64,000 nucleotides of DNA, taken from contig WBMQ01000005.1 of assembly GCA_016630905.1 (NCBI GenBank), positions 1,781,174 through 1,845,173 of the forward strand, given 5' to 3'. How positions within the stretch are numbered: position 1 is the first letter of the stretch; the number at the start of each line of letters is the position of its first letter. The stretch comes from Capillidium heterosporum. Lineage: Eukaryota; Entomophthoromycota; Entomophthoromycetes; Entomophthorales; Capillidiaceae. Shown piece after piece: positions 1 through 11,600 of this stretch. The notes beneath the pieces are model-generated. The model was not told the DNA's origin. It searched no databases and saw only the letters and a program-made list of their open reading frames with translations. The position numbers and the translations under genes are program-made.

Positions 1-467
1 CAACCAGCCAAACTTTCCATCTGGGCAAAATCCCTTGTAGTTTCGGCTCCAGTGATTTTCCTCTATATTTTAGAACCTTGCAAGTCAGCGGAGTAGCAGC
101 ATTTGTTTGGTCAGGCGCCCTCCAAACTCCTGCGCCCAAGCCCATCATTGCAAATTGGTTTCAACTGCTGCTATCTGTAGAATAGGTTTCATTCGAAAGA
201 ATTGTGCCACACCTTCAAGCACGCCTATTGCCGTAGTAACTTTGCATACTATTTTGCTTAACAAGATTGAGCACTTTTTTACAAATTCAGCTTAAATGAA
301 GCTGTCCATTTTTCCTGAACAAAACTGCAGTTCCTTTGCATAATTGGAATAGCTGATTAGTCCATTTGAATTAGAAATCCAACTTGACCAATCTGGACTT
401 GTGATTGAAATAGAAAAGGCTGCTGCAAAACTCTCAGCTAAAACTTAACCAAGAACAACTTGAAGAC
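1..467. other. Non-coding upstream region, nothing recognised
   Basis: I see no gene here. Only short chance reading frames are present, and none has a recognisable motif. The last part is presumably the promoter and leader of the gene starting at 468. Confidence 0.4.
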
Positions 468-2037
468 ATGAGTGAGGAGCAGCTAGTTACCAGATTTTGC
501 AGATGCTTGAACGTCAAAGTGACTAGTATCGTACCCGACAAAGCCGACGAGGAGATTGACGATCCGTTCTTGCCAAACACCTACTGGTCCTTACTACCTA
601 GTAACTTACCACATGCTTCCAACAAAATAACGAACCGAGGGGGAGTGCAAGTGGTAACATTTTATATTCGATTGATAGTAAATTTTTAAGGAACATTCCT
701 ACTTTCTAGAGTACCATCCCATCAACTTTGAAATCGAGGAAGATAACTCGGATGATGAAAATAATGGGAGCAGCTGGATAAAATTGGAATGCTCCATATG
801 TGCAACATTTATTTACGCTTACGACACTGCCGACCTTTCAATCAGTTCTCATCCTATCCTTCTTAACAATGGCCTATTGGTAAGTCTCATTTATGCACAT
901 CTTTATAACTTTTAATAGGAAGAAGATATGGCTGAGAACATTAGGAAAACTAACTCACAGTACTCAAATGCATTTAAAATAGTTGTTGGAGAGGATAGCC
1001 TCCAACCCTACAACCCACATGAGCCATCTACAAACAAATCTTTACAGGACGAAGGTATTATTTTGCAAAGGAATGAACTAATCCATTTGGTAGCCTTCAA
1101 AGCATTGGATAGCAAGCTGACATTGTTCATCTCGGCTGAAACCAATGCTTTGGAATTGAGGGTGGAAGCTTATCGTGAGGAGCAGCTCAGGCTACTACAG
1201 TCCAGCATAGATGACGTCAAAAAGAATGCCCAAAAGCTCAAGCACCTCTTCAAAAAGCACATCGATAGGCAGACCCAAGGACAAGGCGGAATTTTAATCT
1301 CCAACCTGCAACCCAACGTCTCGACTTTGGCCCACCAACTCAATGCCGCTCGCAATTTAACTAACTTGACGAGTAGGAGGAAATCCATCGCAACCTCTAT
1401 TAACCACTCCAACCCTATTGATGATGAAGGACACGACGAAGACTTTTCTTCTGGGGATGAGGAAGTTCTCTCTAGTAACTCCCCAGTTGGCTTAAATAAC
1501 GCTGAAGACCTCTTCCAGTTGGATGAAGAAGCCATCATTGAAGATAAGCAATCCATTGGTAATGTACCTTACGACAACAAAAGTTTGGACAACGACCTTT
1601 CCGATGAATTAGGCTTACTTCCCAACCAGTTTGGATCCTTTGCGGCCCAAGGTAGGTGGCCATCCTCCATAAGCCGCAAGCATGGCAAATTGGCCCCAGA
1701 AATTTCTTCAGACTTTGATCTAGAAGAGGATCATCCTGTCATTACCACCTTGTCTACTTCTGTCCCTATGAACATCAGTTCCAACTTAAGTAAGCATAAG
1801 TTTCGATCCAACCTCAACACGCAACTCCTGCCTAATGTAATAGAAGAAAATGATGATACGCATTTGATCGATAACTTACCTTCCCAATCCTTCAACCCCA
1901 GTTCTACTTCCTTCATACCACCCCATCTACTTCATAACTTTCATAGCGGCGACGATGAGCTAAACGATAGAACGTTGTTCGATGTCCCCCAATCCTTAAG
2001 TTCCAAACTCCCACCTTACAGCTACCGGGATATTTGA
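468..2037 (+). CDS. Uncharacterised protein, three exons, coiled-coil middle and acidic Ser/Asn-rich tail
   Basis: I do not recognise the family. Exon 1 begins at ATG 468. Exon 2 (about 712-879) encodes a segment starting YHPINFEIEED and containing CSICATFIYAY. Exon 3 (919-2037) is joined in phase by a clear GTAAGT...TAG intron at 880-918. The first intron is less certain: donor 654 with acceptor 711 keeps the frame, and so does donor 601 with acceptor 709, which would drop about 18 residues. The product is about 485 residues. The middle (VEAYREEQLRLLQSSIDDVK and on) looks like a helical coiled coil. The C-terminal 200 residues are acidic and rich in Ser, Asn and Asp, so probably disordered. 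No signal peptide or membrane segment is visible. It is transcribed towards the convergent PMP3 gene about 190 bp away. Confidence 0.7.
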
Positions 2038-2226
2038 AGAATTTCTAGTGCTATTAAATTTTATAAAGTTGAGGCTGTTTGTATATACTTTTTGATGACA
2101 TAGATAGTGGAAAGTAGAATGAAATAAGGTTGTTTATTACTAAATATAAAAGTAGATGGAAATAGCCAAATTATTGTGTAAATTAGATTTATTGTTTGAC
2201 TATATAAAAAGTTAAATTCTAAGCCA

Positions 2227-2491
2227 TTATTCAGCTGGATGAGGTCTAAAGTCCCCGTACTTGTAGATCACGTACCAAGAATGTATAACTCCTAAATTTT
2301 AAAAAAGAATAGGCATAAATATTTAAATGAAATCAAATAGAAAAGTTACCTGGTAGCCAACCCAAGAATGTTAATCCCAAGTTGATCCAAAAGTCGGCGT
2401 GGAAGCCCCGTTTAGCAAAGGCACCAATTGGTGGTATGAAGAAGGATACAATGGCTAAAACGGCGTCGCGGTCAGATAAAGCTACTCCCAT
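2227..2491 (-). CDS. PMP3: PMP3/UPF0057 family small plasma-membrane protein
   Basis: Two exons (2350-2491 and 2227-2291) joined across a 58-nt GT-AG intron encode 68 residues beginning MGVALSDRDAVLAIVSFFIPP. The family pattern is clear: a first hydrophobic helix with FFIPPIGAF, a short polar turn (AKRGFHADFW), then a second helix (INLGLTFLGWLPGVIHSWYV) and a charged tail ending HPAE. PMP3/RCI2-type proteolipids sit in the plasma membrane and affect membrane potential and cation or salt tolerance in yeast and plants. Most family members are 52-60 residues, so this one is slightly long at both ends. A TATA-like element lies about 105 bp upstream. The gene is too short and too interrupted to show as one long reading frame, but the fit to the family is strong. 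Confidence 0.93.
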
Positions 2492-2596
2492 TTTTTGTTT
2501 TGCTTCTTTGGAAAGTTTATTATAAGTTGAAGGTAGAGTTGGAAACCTGGTTATTTGCTTGATTGTAAAGTAGGTGAAATTAGCCGGTTTGGAGTG

Positions 2597-2606
2597 CTTT
2601 TATATC
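2597..2606 (-). promoter_or_regulatory. TATA-like element upstream of PMP3
   Basis: On the minus strand this reads GATATAAAAG, about 105 bp upstream of the PMP3 start. The position and sequence suit a fungal TATA box; the role is inferred. Confidence 0.45.
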
Positions 2607-3567
2607 AGAAGCTTGGAGCAAACCTGATTGTGACTAAAGCTGATGTCATTTTGATTAGCAGTTAAAAGTTTGATAAAGTTTGGTAAGGAAGAGTATAGAT
2701 TTTCTAAGAGATAGCAAATAAATTTGTATTTGGAATTGGCATTGGTTCTAAGTGGAGTTAGGGAGGAACCTATAGCTTATGGAGAAAGTGTTGTTCCGGT
2801 TTTAAAGCCCCACTGCTGCTGGCTTAGGTTTCTTGCTTTGTAAACCTGTGCAATAGATGTGTTGAGTATTTTGGTTTTTAGTTTTACATTTAAGATTGTA
2901 GAGGTTTCCAAACCTTGATGAAGGAATCAAACCACCTAAAAAACTTTAGTTTAGGCGGTCAATCCTAGAATACGGTGAATTATTCAAAAGATGGGTAATC
3001 GTATCGTATACCATTTTAAATAGATTTATCCATCTGTTGAGCTTACGAAGGTCTAATATACAGTCTTTCCTACTCCATCGATGCCCTACAATAAAACGTT
3101 GGCTACTTGAATCATAGTACTGACTCAACCTTTATTGGTTGACTAACTCCATTAAATTATAAAAGTAATGTTGGAAAGTTGGGAAGCAACTAATAGAGTT
3201 TCTTTAAAAGCCTATGATAATTGTTGAAATAAGATTTAGGTTGATGAGGGTAAATCGAATTGGAAATAAATTCTTTTAAGATATAGCTGAAATTCATCAA
3301 ATTACTATTGACTAGGTTGGAGTAGACAAAAGTTGGATAAGGATGCTTTAGATTAAGTTGAAGACCCATAATAAATTATCTTCCCAATTGGTATCTTTTA
3401 TTTCTATAAAATTCGATTGGAATAGGATTGGTTTGATATAATAGTACAAGTATGTATATCTTTGTTAATTTGGAATAGGCTTAGTAAGCTTTATATTTCA
3501 AGTTTATGAATAAAGCTATTTTCAATTTTGATAAACAAATGTATACCTAACTTTATAAACACTTGTG
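2607..3567. other. Intergenic, no gene recognised
   Basis: AT-rich sequence. A 60-codon minus-strand frame at 2946-3128 begins MSQYY, like the WOPR gene at 7918, but shows no WOPR motif afterwards, so I do not call it a gene. Confidence 0.35.
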
Positions 3568-3981
3568 TTGAGAAGCGTCCACAAAGAACGCTTACCAGCA
3601 GAGGTTAGCCAAGAGACAACAGTAGCCAGTACTCTATAAAGGCTAACAAAGTTGACGATAAGGCGGTATAGAGAGGAAGCTCGTTCTTGGAGCTTAATTC
3701 AGAGGCAGTAGGTGGGTAGGAATATCTCAATTGTAGCCAGAAGGCTAAGAAGCGTAATTGGGCTCATTGGTTCAAGAGGGTTCTAGGATTTGGTCCAAGT
3801 CAGTGCAACCCTCAGCCTTAAAGGGATATAAATTTTCAGTTTTAAATTATACTATGCAGTGAGTCTATACTATGCCAATAGCAGAAGGAAGTATCAAATG
3901 ATTCAAGACATTTATTTAATAATTACTTGGCTTACTACCAAGTTCACCGTGGGCCTTATATAGGCGACTCATCTTTAACAG
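3568..3981. repeat. Dispersed repeat, copy A (GC-richer, less mutated copy)
   Basis: This stretch aligns by eye, nearly gap-free over long runs, with 56294-56745. The best anchors are GAGACAACAGTAGCC (near 3612), CTATAAAGGCTAAC (near 3633), AGAAGGCTAAGAAGCGTAATT (near 3739; the first 20 bases suffice) and TTATTTAATAATTACTT (near 3912). Copy A keeps C and G where copy B has T and A. No coding sequence or terminal repeats identify the element class. It contains a 7-bp inverted pair (GTTAGCC near 3604 and GGCTAAC near 3641). Confidence 0.8.
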
Positions 3982-5999
3982 TTGGTACTCTGGGTACTGG
4001 TAATTAACATTTTACCTAACTCATCAGTACCAATGTCCATATTGTTCTGGAACAGTCGTTAATAACTTTAGGTAATGCAGAGGTTGATTGGGGACAGTCA
4101 ATGCTAAACTAAACAATTAATTCATGCTAAAGGGAATATGAATTTCTAGCATTAATAGGGTAGATGCTGAACTGGTAGTCTATGAGTCTGGGATATAAAT
4201 CTGAATTTTGGCTATTAAGCGAAACTGTAGCTGATTTAAAAAGATTTCCTTACAGCTTGGCAGTGATTTCTAGTGTTTTAGTACGTAGACCGCCTTAACC
4301 TTGAATATAGATATACTGCAAAGAATATTTTCAGCATAGAAGCCAATTAAATCTAATAGTATCTATATTATTATGGATCCACTAAGATTTCTTTGAACTA
4401 TAGACCTTTAGATTGGTTGCCAATGACTACATCCTTCAATACTTCAAACTTTGAAAGAATTCAAACCTGCAAATCTAAGCTCCATCAAAACTCCAAACTT
4501 TGAAGTTTGAGTTTGAATTTGGCTAAAATCCAAGCCTGCAAATTTTTGGATCTACTCCAACTTCAAGACTTTAACCTCAAACTAAAATCCACTTTGGTAA
4601 ATAAAGTATCTAAGTTGAACTTCAAATCCAACTCAAGCATCTAATTTGCTGTTACGTTTCATAGCCTCCTTCCAACAAAAGCAATAATGTTGCTTTACTA
4701 ATAAAGTTGACTATTTTAAATTCTACAACATTCAATAGTTTGCCTATGAAGTTTGCAATTCTTAACGCTTATTTGCTAACTAGATAATCTAATTGTTTTG
4801 AAATAAGCAGCAATTCGTATCTTTGTTAGAAAATCGACACATATTTTAGTTTGGATTGGTAATCCAACAAGGTTACATTGAAAACGTTCCAACCTGTAAC
4901 CCAACCTGTGTAGATCGGGTTAAGTTTCGATTTTAGGAAAGGTGGTTGGAAGAGGCCGTATAATTATAAAATAAAGTTGTCCTAGGCTGCAATATATTTG
5001 CAGCTGCAGTACGGTAAGCGGCGAACTTTGAATCCCAAATTTAGTTGGTGAAATGCTAGTTTTAGTCGTTCGATAAATTAAGGGGCGGGGTATAACTAAC
5101 TTTTCAGTACCTTTATTTAAAAGTGCAAACCGAGTAATTTTCCTCTAGCTGAAGCCGTGTATTTATCCAAAGTAGGAAGCTATTGGTAAACCCCCTTTAA
5201 GGACATGTGCACCCCCTTGCATTCTAATATATTTCTTTGACAACTTTAGCAAAGTTTGACTGGTGGGATTTTGCGACAAATCCACCCCTATTATTTAGAA
5301 ACTGTAAACTTGCAGGCATGGATAATGTAGGGTAGAACAACTCAATATCAATGTCAAAAGTATTTTACCCCAGCATAATCCAAAATGGATTGAAAGTACA
5401 ACCCTACTTTTGATTTTGATCTGAATATTTGGAATTTTATGATGCGAAAGCTATATGGCGCTATTGGTGTGCAAAGTTAGTTGAGCTGGGGAACAATATC
5501 TCCTTTACTCGACTAGCTTCTAGGTATATGGCGTGTTGGTTGCTATGGAATAAGCAAAAGCTTTAATGGCTATGCCTTAGATATAGCCCTTTCAACTAGA
5601 ACCAGCTTATCTAAGATGAGGTTGAAGAACAATTGAACTACCTATTCACCCGATCCTAAAATTCACATCATACTTACACTCTAAATTGCAATTTCAACTA
5701 GAGTAGAGACAGCATGCTGCTATATTGACATTTAACCATTTGTGAAATTCTTTGACTGCAACATGTAGCTGTCTTGGTAAGGAAAAATGCCTTGCCAGTG
5801 TCAATATGTTCTTTCATACCCAGCTCAACACCAAATAAGTTAGGTGTTTTGATAGGATAGTTTATCACATCGTACAAGCTGCTAAACACGTTCTCAAAGT
5901 TGTAAATCAGGCTATATGATAGCCATCATAAAGTAGTTTAGATTAGTGCCTTGAACGTTGTATCTCCAACTTTGTCCCATACGCATACTTTAAAAGCCT
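3982..5999. other. Intergenic, AT-rich, no intact gene
   Basis: No gene recognised. 4440-4660 is dominated by overlapping variants of CAAACTTTGAA and its complement, including a short inverted repeat near 4490. A 63-codon minus-strand frame at 5698-5889 could be the tail of the decayed frame at 6000-6410 but has no recognised motif. Confidence 0.35.
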
Positions 6000-6410
6000 A
6001 AGGTTCCATCTTGGTTCTTATATTGAAAGGGCGATTCAAAGATGGTTTTCAACGTCTACGTAGTCTAGTTAGGGATCATTCATTTCTACATGCTTATAGT
6101 TTGATAAAAGCATCGATTGTTCTTGTAGCTTTGCTATGGACTGAACTGGATAGCACTTAAACTTCGATCAGGACATTAATGTATCAATTGGATTGATGTG
6201 GCTAAAGAAGACTGTGTTTGAGTATGTATCGCTATTTGGGTAGATTGATAGTCTAAGAGTAGTATCGTACCACATATTGAAAATGGAGTGATTTACTCCA
6301 AATAGAATACTATACGTATATCGGTAGCGATCAAGAATTATACTAAATTTTGTGCTGATATCAAATTGGTGAGGTTCTGAACACAGCTTTCCATCAATAG
6401 TTTCTATAGA
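6000..6410 (-). pseudogene. Decayed coding remnant of unknown family
   Basis: Reading the minus strand from about 6408, one frame stays protein-like for about 75 codons (for example FSIILDRYRYTYSILFG, then LRLSIYPNSDTYSNTVFFSH). It continues through isolated TGA, TAA and TGA codons to about 6034 with no obvious indel. The LSIYPNSD segment is weakly reminiscent of MATH domains, which precede BTB domains in many fungal proteins, but I cannot confirm this. There is no convincing start codon. Stops accumulating by substitution without frameshift match the style of decay in the trypsin relic at 18.5 kb. It could also be chance, because AT-rich sequence in this window has many medium-length frames. 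Confidence 0.35.
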
Positions 6411-7830
6411 TAGAACTCTAAAACCTTAGGAAGTAATTTCTTCAAAGGAATACCACCAGCAACCAATTAAATCACCTGTATCCCAATAGCATTGGCATTT
6501 AGCTTTGATCTACTCAAACATCACCGTTTGAATAAAGATGTCCACCAGGTGCTTTATTACCAACTTCAAAAATATACCTTTTTATTTTCAGCTTTATACA
6601 GTATACAGTATGCAGATTTTCATTAACAAAACTGCAAATCTACTAGCAAGGTTTAGATACTATCTCATAGTGACCTGCCATCCACCAACTAAAGTAACTT
6701 TCTATTGGTGGATGCATAACCCTAAATGATTACCAACTGGCTTAGCCCGATATAGGCATGGCCGTAACCTACCCCTTTTCATGTAGCACCAATACAGCCA
6801 GTCTAAACCAACCCATCAAGAATAACTAGCCAAGTTTTAGATTGCAAATTCTTGAGTGATATGGAATATTTTAATTTAGACACTTTGTTCAGCTAAACCG
6901 ATAGGGTGACGTTTCGTTTACCTGTTAATTTCCATGGTATGGATTTTGGTGGCTAACCGAATGTTATGGATGCCAACTACTTTATCAAACCTATAGCAAC
7001 GGCTGCAGTTGTATGGATTGTATAGCCAATTACCCATCTCCATAAATCCAATTTATCTATCCCAGCTAGAAAATGGACCATCACAAATATTAAATTACAT
7101 TGCCAAATTCCCAAGATCAATTCCGATGTTTTGAATTGTAATGTAGAACGTTTAGTCCAACCTGATATGCACCACGCCCATCAGCTTTATAAAGCATGGA
7201 TTCGACCATTTAAGATTGCTATATCTGTTGAAATGGTTGAGGACAATCTCCTTTATTGACTTTAAACTTTGATATGCGAAATATGCGATCGTTTTACAGC
7301 AATTTTAAATATATGATGGACTTTGAGTAGCAAAAGCTTTCAAGTGATTGAACAAACATTAGCTGCAAATTTAGCTGGTTCAAACTAGTTTCAAACATTA
7401 AAACTATACTAAAAGGGACTATCTGTGGTAAACCAGCTTTGAACTTTATAAGCTGATTAGGCAGCGGCAGTGCAAACCAGCTAAGATTGATAGGCCCAGC
7501 CTATAGCTGTTGGAGTGCCTTCAAAATAAGCCAACTCTATTGGGTCGATTCGTGTCCAGCCACCTTCGTTGAAATGCTATCAGGAGAGCAGTTATACATC
7601 TAGCTAGGCTAAAATACTTTTTGATCTAAATCCATCGTAAACCTGTAAATAAAGTTGTGTGCAAAAGATGGCTTTAGATGGGTAAATTTCATAAGTTAAA
7701 CCTGCAGGTTTTCAATCCAGTTAAAGTAGGTTTAGCTCAATACTTTTATGTACCTTGCTAACCGAACATTACCCATCCCTGGATTTAGTTTAGCTTTATT
7801 ACATCATGGCCAAATAAGTAAACTGGGAAA
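6411..7830. other. Long 5' intergenic region of the first WOPR gene
   Basis: No gene recognised. With the preceding stretch it forms a region of over 5 kb upstream of the WOPR gene at 7918. WOPR master regulators such as Candida WOR1 are known for unusually long regulatory regions, so part of this may be promoter; that is inference. Confidence 0.3.
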
Positions 7831-7840
7831 GTATATAAAG
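7831..7840 (+). promoter_or_regulatory. TATA box of the first WOPR gene
   Basis: GTATATAAAG lies 78-87 bp upstream of the ATG at 7918, in a usual position for a fungal TATA box. Confidence 0.55.
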
Positions 7841-7917
7841 GCAGACTAGAAGCAGCTTTTGCAGCTAACAAACTGTCAAGGATCGTAAAATTCCAAATCA
7901 TCAACCAAAAGGAAAAT

Positions 7918-8694
7918 ATGTCTCAATACTACGGAAATGTCGAGGACGTGTATGACGCCTTTTTGCTAGTGGAGGCAGCGCGACAGGGCATAATAACTAT
8001 GACCAACGAGCGTAGCCATCGATTCAACTTGTTTAAGACGAATGTCACCATCATCTTCGAAGCCAACAGCAACGGTATGAAACGATGGACCGACGGCTTA
8101 AAGTGGACTTCCTCACGACTCATCAACGGCTTCTTTACCTACAAGCACACCAAGGCACAAAAGCGTGTCAATCCAATGGGTTTAAACTTCCTACTATCTA
8201 GCAAAGACCCCAACCAGCAAGACGACACTTTGCTACACAAGAAGGCCATAACGGTTGTAGGTTCTGATGGTGTCCACTACAAGCTGGTACACTACTACAA
8301 ATCGACCAACTCAATCCTAAAACCTAAGGACTACTTTGGCTCCCAAATATTGGGCAAGTTGGAGCCAGAGGTCATCAACTACAGGTATTTCAACTGCTTC
8401 AGGAATAAATCCAAAAGGTGCCGCGAACTGCTACCAGCCCCCCAACTACAAAAGTATTTTGGTAACACAACCCCCGTCATCAACCAATACTACCCGTCAA
8501 CTAAAAGCTCTGAGAGTTTGAGTTTGGATTTCAAGAGTAACGAGTTTCATAGCCACAGCCAACTACCCAACTCCAGGTACCCTTCATTGCAGGATGATGG
8601 TCAACAACCAACTTTCACTAGACTATCCAAAACCAATGGCGAGGATACCTTTAGCCTACCGTCGATACGCCATCTGCTGGACCTGTCAGTATAA
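7918..8694 (+). CDS. WOPR-domain transcription factor (Wor1/Ryp1/Gti1/Pac2 family), copy 1
   Basis: A single-exon gene of 258 residues. WOPRa spans roughly residues 5-80: GNVEDVYDAFLLVEAARQG, then the family signature MKRWTDGLKWTSSRLINGFF. WOPRb spans roughly 108-175: LLHKKAITVVGSDGVHYKLV, HYYKS and a Lys/Arg-rich end (FRNKSKRCRELLPAP). The family binds DNA as sequence-specific regulators of morphological switching, sporulation and pathogenicity in fungi. The two WOPR halves are joined by a short linker and the tail after residue 180 is short and Ser/Asn/Gln-rich. The ATG follows a TATA box by about 80 bp and the next upstream in-frame region has no better start. Two related genes lie at 14.7 and 23.1 kb on the other strand. 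The target genes are unknown. Confidence 0.93.
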   Translation: MSQYYGNVEDVYDAFLLVEAARQGIITMTNERSHRFNLFKTNVTIIFEANSNGMKRWTDGLKWTSSRLINGFFTYKHTKAQKRVNPMGLNFLLSSKDPNQQDDTLLHKKAITVVGSDGVHYKLVHYYKSTNSILKPKDYFGSQILGKLEPEVINYRYFNCFRNKSKRCRELLPAPQLQKYFGNTTPVINQYYPSTKSSESLSLDFKSNEFHSHSQLPNSRYPSLQDDGQQPTFTRLSKTNGEDTFSLPSIRHLLDLSV

Positions 8695-11600
8695 AATTTG
8701 TTTGATGCCAAGTTTATAGAAATTGTTGTATCTTCTTTATACATAGCAACCACATTCCTAATTGTAAATCCCTAGGTAGTTTAATCTACGTGCTGTATTT
8801 TTATATATTGAAATAAAATTTGAAGTTTGGTCTCTTATTTGATTTGTTATTACTATTACTTTAGCTATCTATGCAATTTTAAACTTGGATATATTTTTAG
8901 ATATAGAGAAGATGATACACTTTATATTGGCATATTGCCCAAATAGTTTATTTTACTAGGGTCAAGAAATGGAGGTAGTAGCTGTATCAAATGTATAAAA
9001 TATTTAAAACTATTTGGATGCAAATAGGTAACGTATATCGAAAGATAGGTATGTATCCAATGTACCTTACCCAGTTACATATAAATTCTTAAGCATAGCT
9101 AGCTTCTTTCTGGCTAATTTATCTATCTATGCTTATACAGCGACCATTTGAAGTTAAGTTCCCATACCTAAATCCACAGTTTAAAGATAAAGCTTCGTAT
9201 ATTATCCACCTTCAGTCAAAATATATTTGAATCTCAACTTTAAATATTTGGAGTTTTGGATCTGGGAAATTTACTTCAACTTTGCCTTTCCATCGATTCT
9301 CCAACTTTGTAAAATGCTGGTAAAAATTGAACCTTCATTTTCTAATATTGGTTTGGTTTCTAAAGTTTGGAATTTGCAGTTGCATTTGATTAGGCCTGCA
9401 AATTCAAACTCCAAACCATTTGAAGTTGGAAATCTTCAAATCTAAAGATTTGGATTGAATGGAAATTTTTAATTTTACAAGGTTGAATTAATTTTAAAAA
9501 TTTTGGAAAAATTAGATGGAAATGAACCAATGTAAGCTCCGTTTAGAGTCGATTACATAAAAGGTTTAGTTTTTAGTCTATTTGATATTTAGGCTGGAGT
9601 CAAACTGATGCATATCATTTTGTTGTAGATGATTTACCTACAAGTCACTTTAATTTTATGATTATATTTGACTGCATTTGTCAAGTATCTAACTGGTGGC
9701 TATAGCAGTTCAATTAAAATAGGTATCTATTGTTTTTTGGATCGAATTGAGCCTTATAAACTACAAATCACTTAAATTTGATGTATATCTGACTTCAAAT
9801 TGTAGTAACGTAATTCTATTTGAAATAATGTATATCCACTATCCTTTTTAAGTGACAAATCTACAAATCACTTTGATTTTAGAAGTATACGCATCTACAC
9901 GATACTTCAGCTTAAAATGCAGAGTATGCCGATATCAAGTTCAAAGGTCATACTGGTCATGGCAGCTGTAGTGTATGGATTGAAGTTTACCCGACTTCAA
10001 AAGAAGGTAGTCAAGGACCAATCTATTTTTTAAAATGAACCCGCAAAACTGGACATTTCACACGTAGCTATATTTTCCTATTAATAGAAATATATATCTG
10101 GAGCCTATTTAGTCCCTTAAATCTAAACAAACGTAGTGAAGGACCGATGGGTTCTTTAAAATGAACTACAGAGCCGATGTTGAGTGCGTAGTATAGGTTT
10201 TCTTATTGATGGAATTATACTTGAATAGTGAGTCCTCTATCAAATTTCAACTGCAAGTCTTGAAATTGTAGATTTTCAAGTTCCTAATTCCACTTACTAT
10301 ACCTACCAACATTAGATGGACTAGTAGTCCCAGCACCAAGTTGTTGGTACCGTTCATAATCGAAAAGCCTTCCTGTAGAGGCAGCAGAGGGAACTCTTAC
10401 CATTTCGGAACATTGGAATTCGACTTGTAGGTAAACCAAACAAAACCTAGCTGCTTGCACTTTTGATAAATCGGTTCACTTCCAACTCCAACTGCAATAT
10501 GCCTTAGAATAGCAATTAATTGGGAACTATCCAGCCCAATCATATCCAATAAAATCCATCCCAAGTCCGACGCCAGGCAGTTTATAAATAGCACTCCACT
10601 TGCCCCACGTTTTAGTTTAGTTTTGAATCGGCGATAGACCAATTTCAGTTCTTGGAAAACTCAATACCAAACGGCCATCCATAGCCATACCTAAATCCAT
10701 ATGTTTGCACTGAGCCTCAGTTTTGTACCTGAAAGATTTGAAATTTGAAACTTGTAGGTAGGTCAGAGCTGCAACCGTCACGTTCGAAATGGGACTGATT
10801 AGCTAAATCCAAATCCAACCTAAACAAAGTGATAATAACCGAAGACTAGACTAGAACTTCCAGTTGCTATTTACCCTATAAATCCACATCCCAGCTTTAC
10901 AAAATTTTACCAGATTTAGCCGCAAGCTGTCTACTGCCAGTTGAATGAAACATGTTGGCCGTGACTATACAAGTTTAGCTTCAAAAGCAATTCGAACCAA
11001 CGCTAGAATGAAATTCCAATCCTTGAGCTCTAATGACTTTAGCTCAAAGCTTAAGTGTATATTTGCACCTTAAACCTAAATAACCTAAACTGAAACCTGG
11101 GCTCTCAAATCATATACTTGTATATTAAACCTTTAAAGTGTATGGGCTCAAACAATTTTGTGAGTTGCCATTTAAAGTGCTTGTCCGTGTTGCGAGCTAA
11201 TTTATGTCTCTGTATAATAAGTTTTGCACCAAACAATCCAGAATACCGTTTAGTAAGTTGGAAACATATACCTGTGCTTGTACTCGTAACCATACTATCG
11301 TGTATTTCCATTTCGAGCCACTGCTAGTTCTGCAGTGTACGAGACATAGACTCTAGTTTCTCAACCATCAAACACTTTAGGAAGCCTTCTTATATAGCTA
11401 AACCTACTCTAACAGATTTTGTACAGCACCGCCATATTTACATGTAGTGTTAGGAGTTGTACAATACAACTTTGCTACCCAACCTTTAATATTCAGGATA
11501 TACAAGACAATGTTGCAAGACTATACCTTTACACTATAGATTTTGCAAAGTTAAAGGGACAGATGATCACCTAACCTTGGTCTAGGCTCAGCAAGGATTG

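Noticed and set aside
1170-1556. 128-codon minus-strand frame inside the first gene
   Set aside because: It is the antisense shadow of the acidic Ser-rich coding region and has no features of its own.
2946-3128. Minus-strand frame starting MSQYY, like WOPR copy 1
   Set aside because: After five residues there is no WOPR signature; the match is probably chance.
3765-3800. tRNA-like B-box (GGTTCAAGAGG) in dispersed repeat copy A, suggesting a SINE
   Set aside because: It departs from the B-box consensus, I find no matching A-box or cloverleaf, and copy B does not preserve it.
10988-11010. Possible tRNA T-arm (GGTTCGAATTGC on the minus strand)
   Set aside because: The flanking bases do not form a T-stem and no acceptor or anticodon arm can be drawn.
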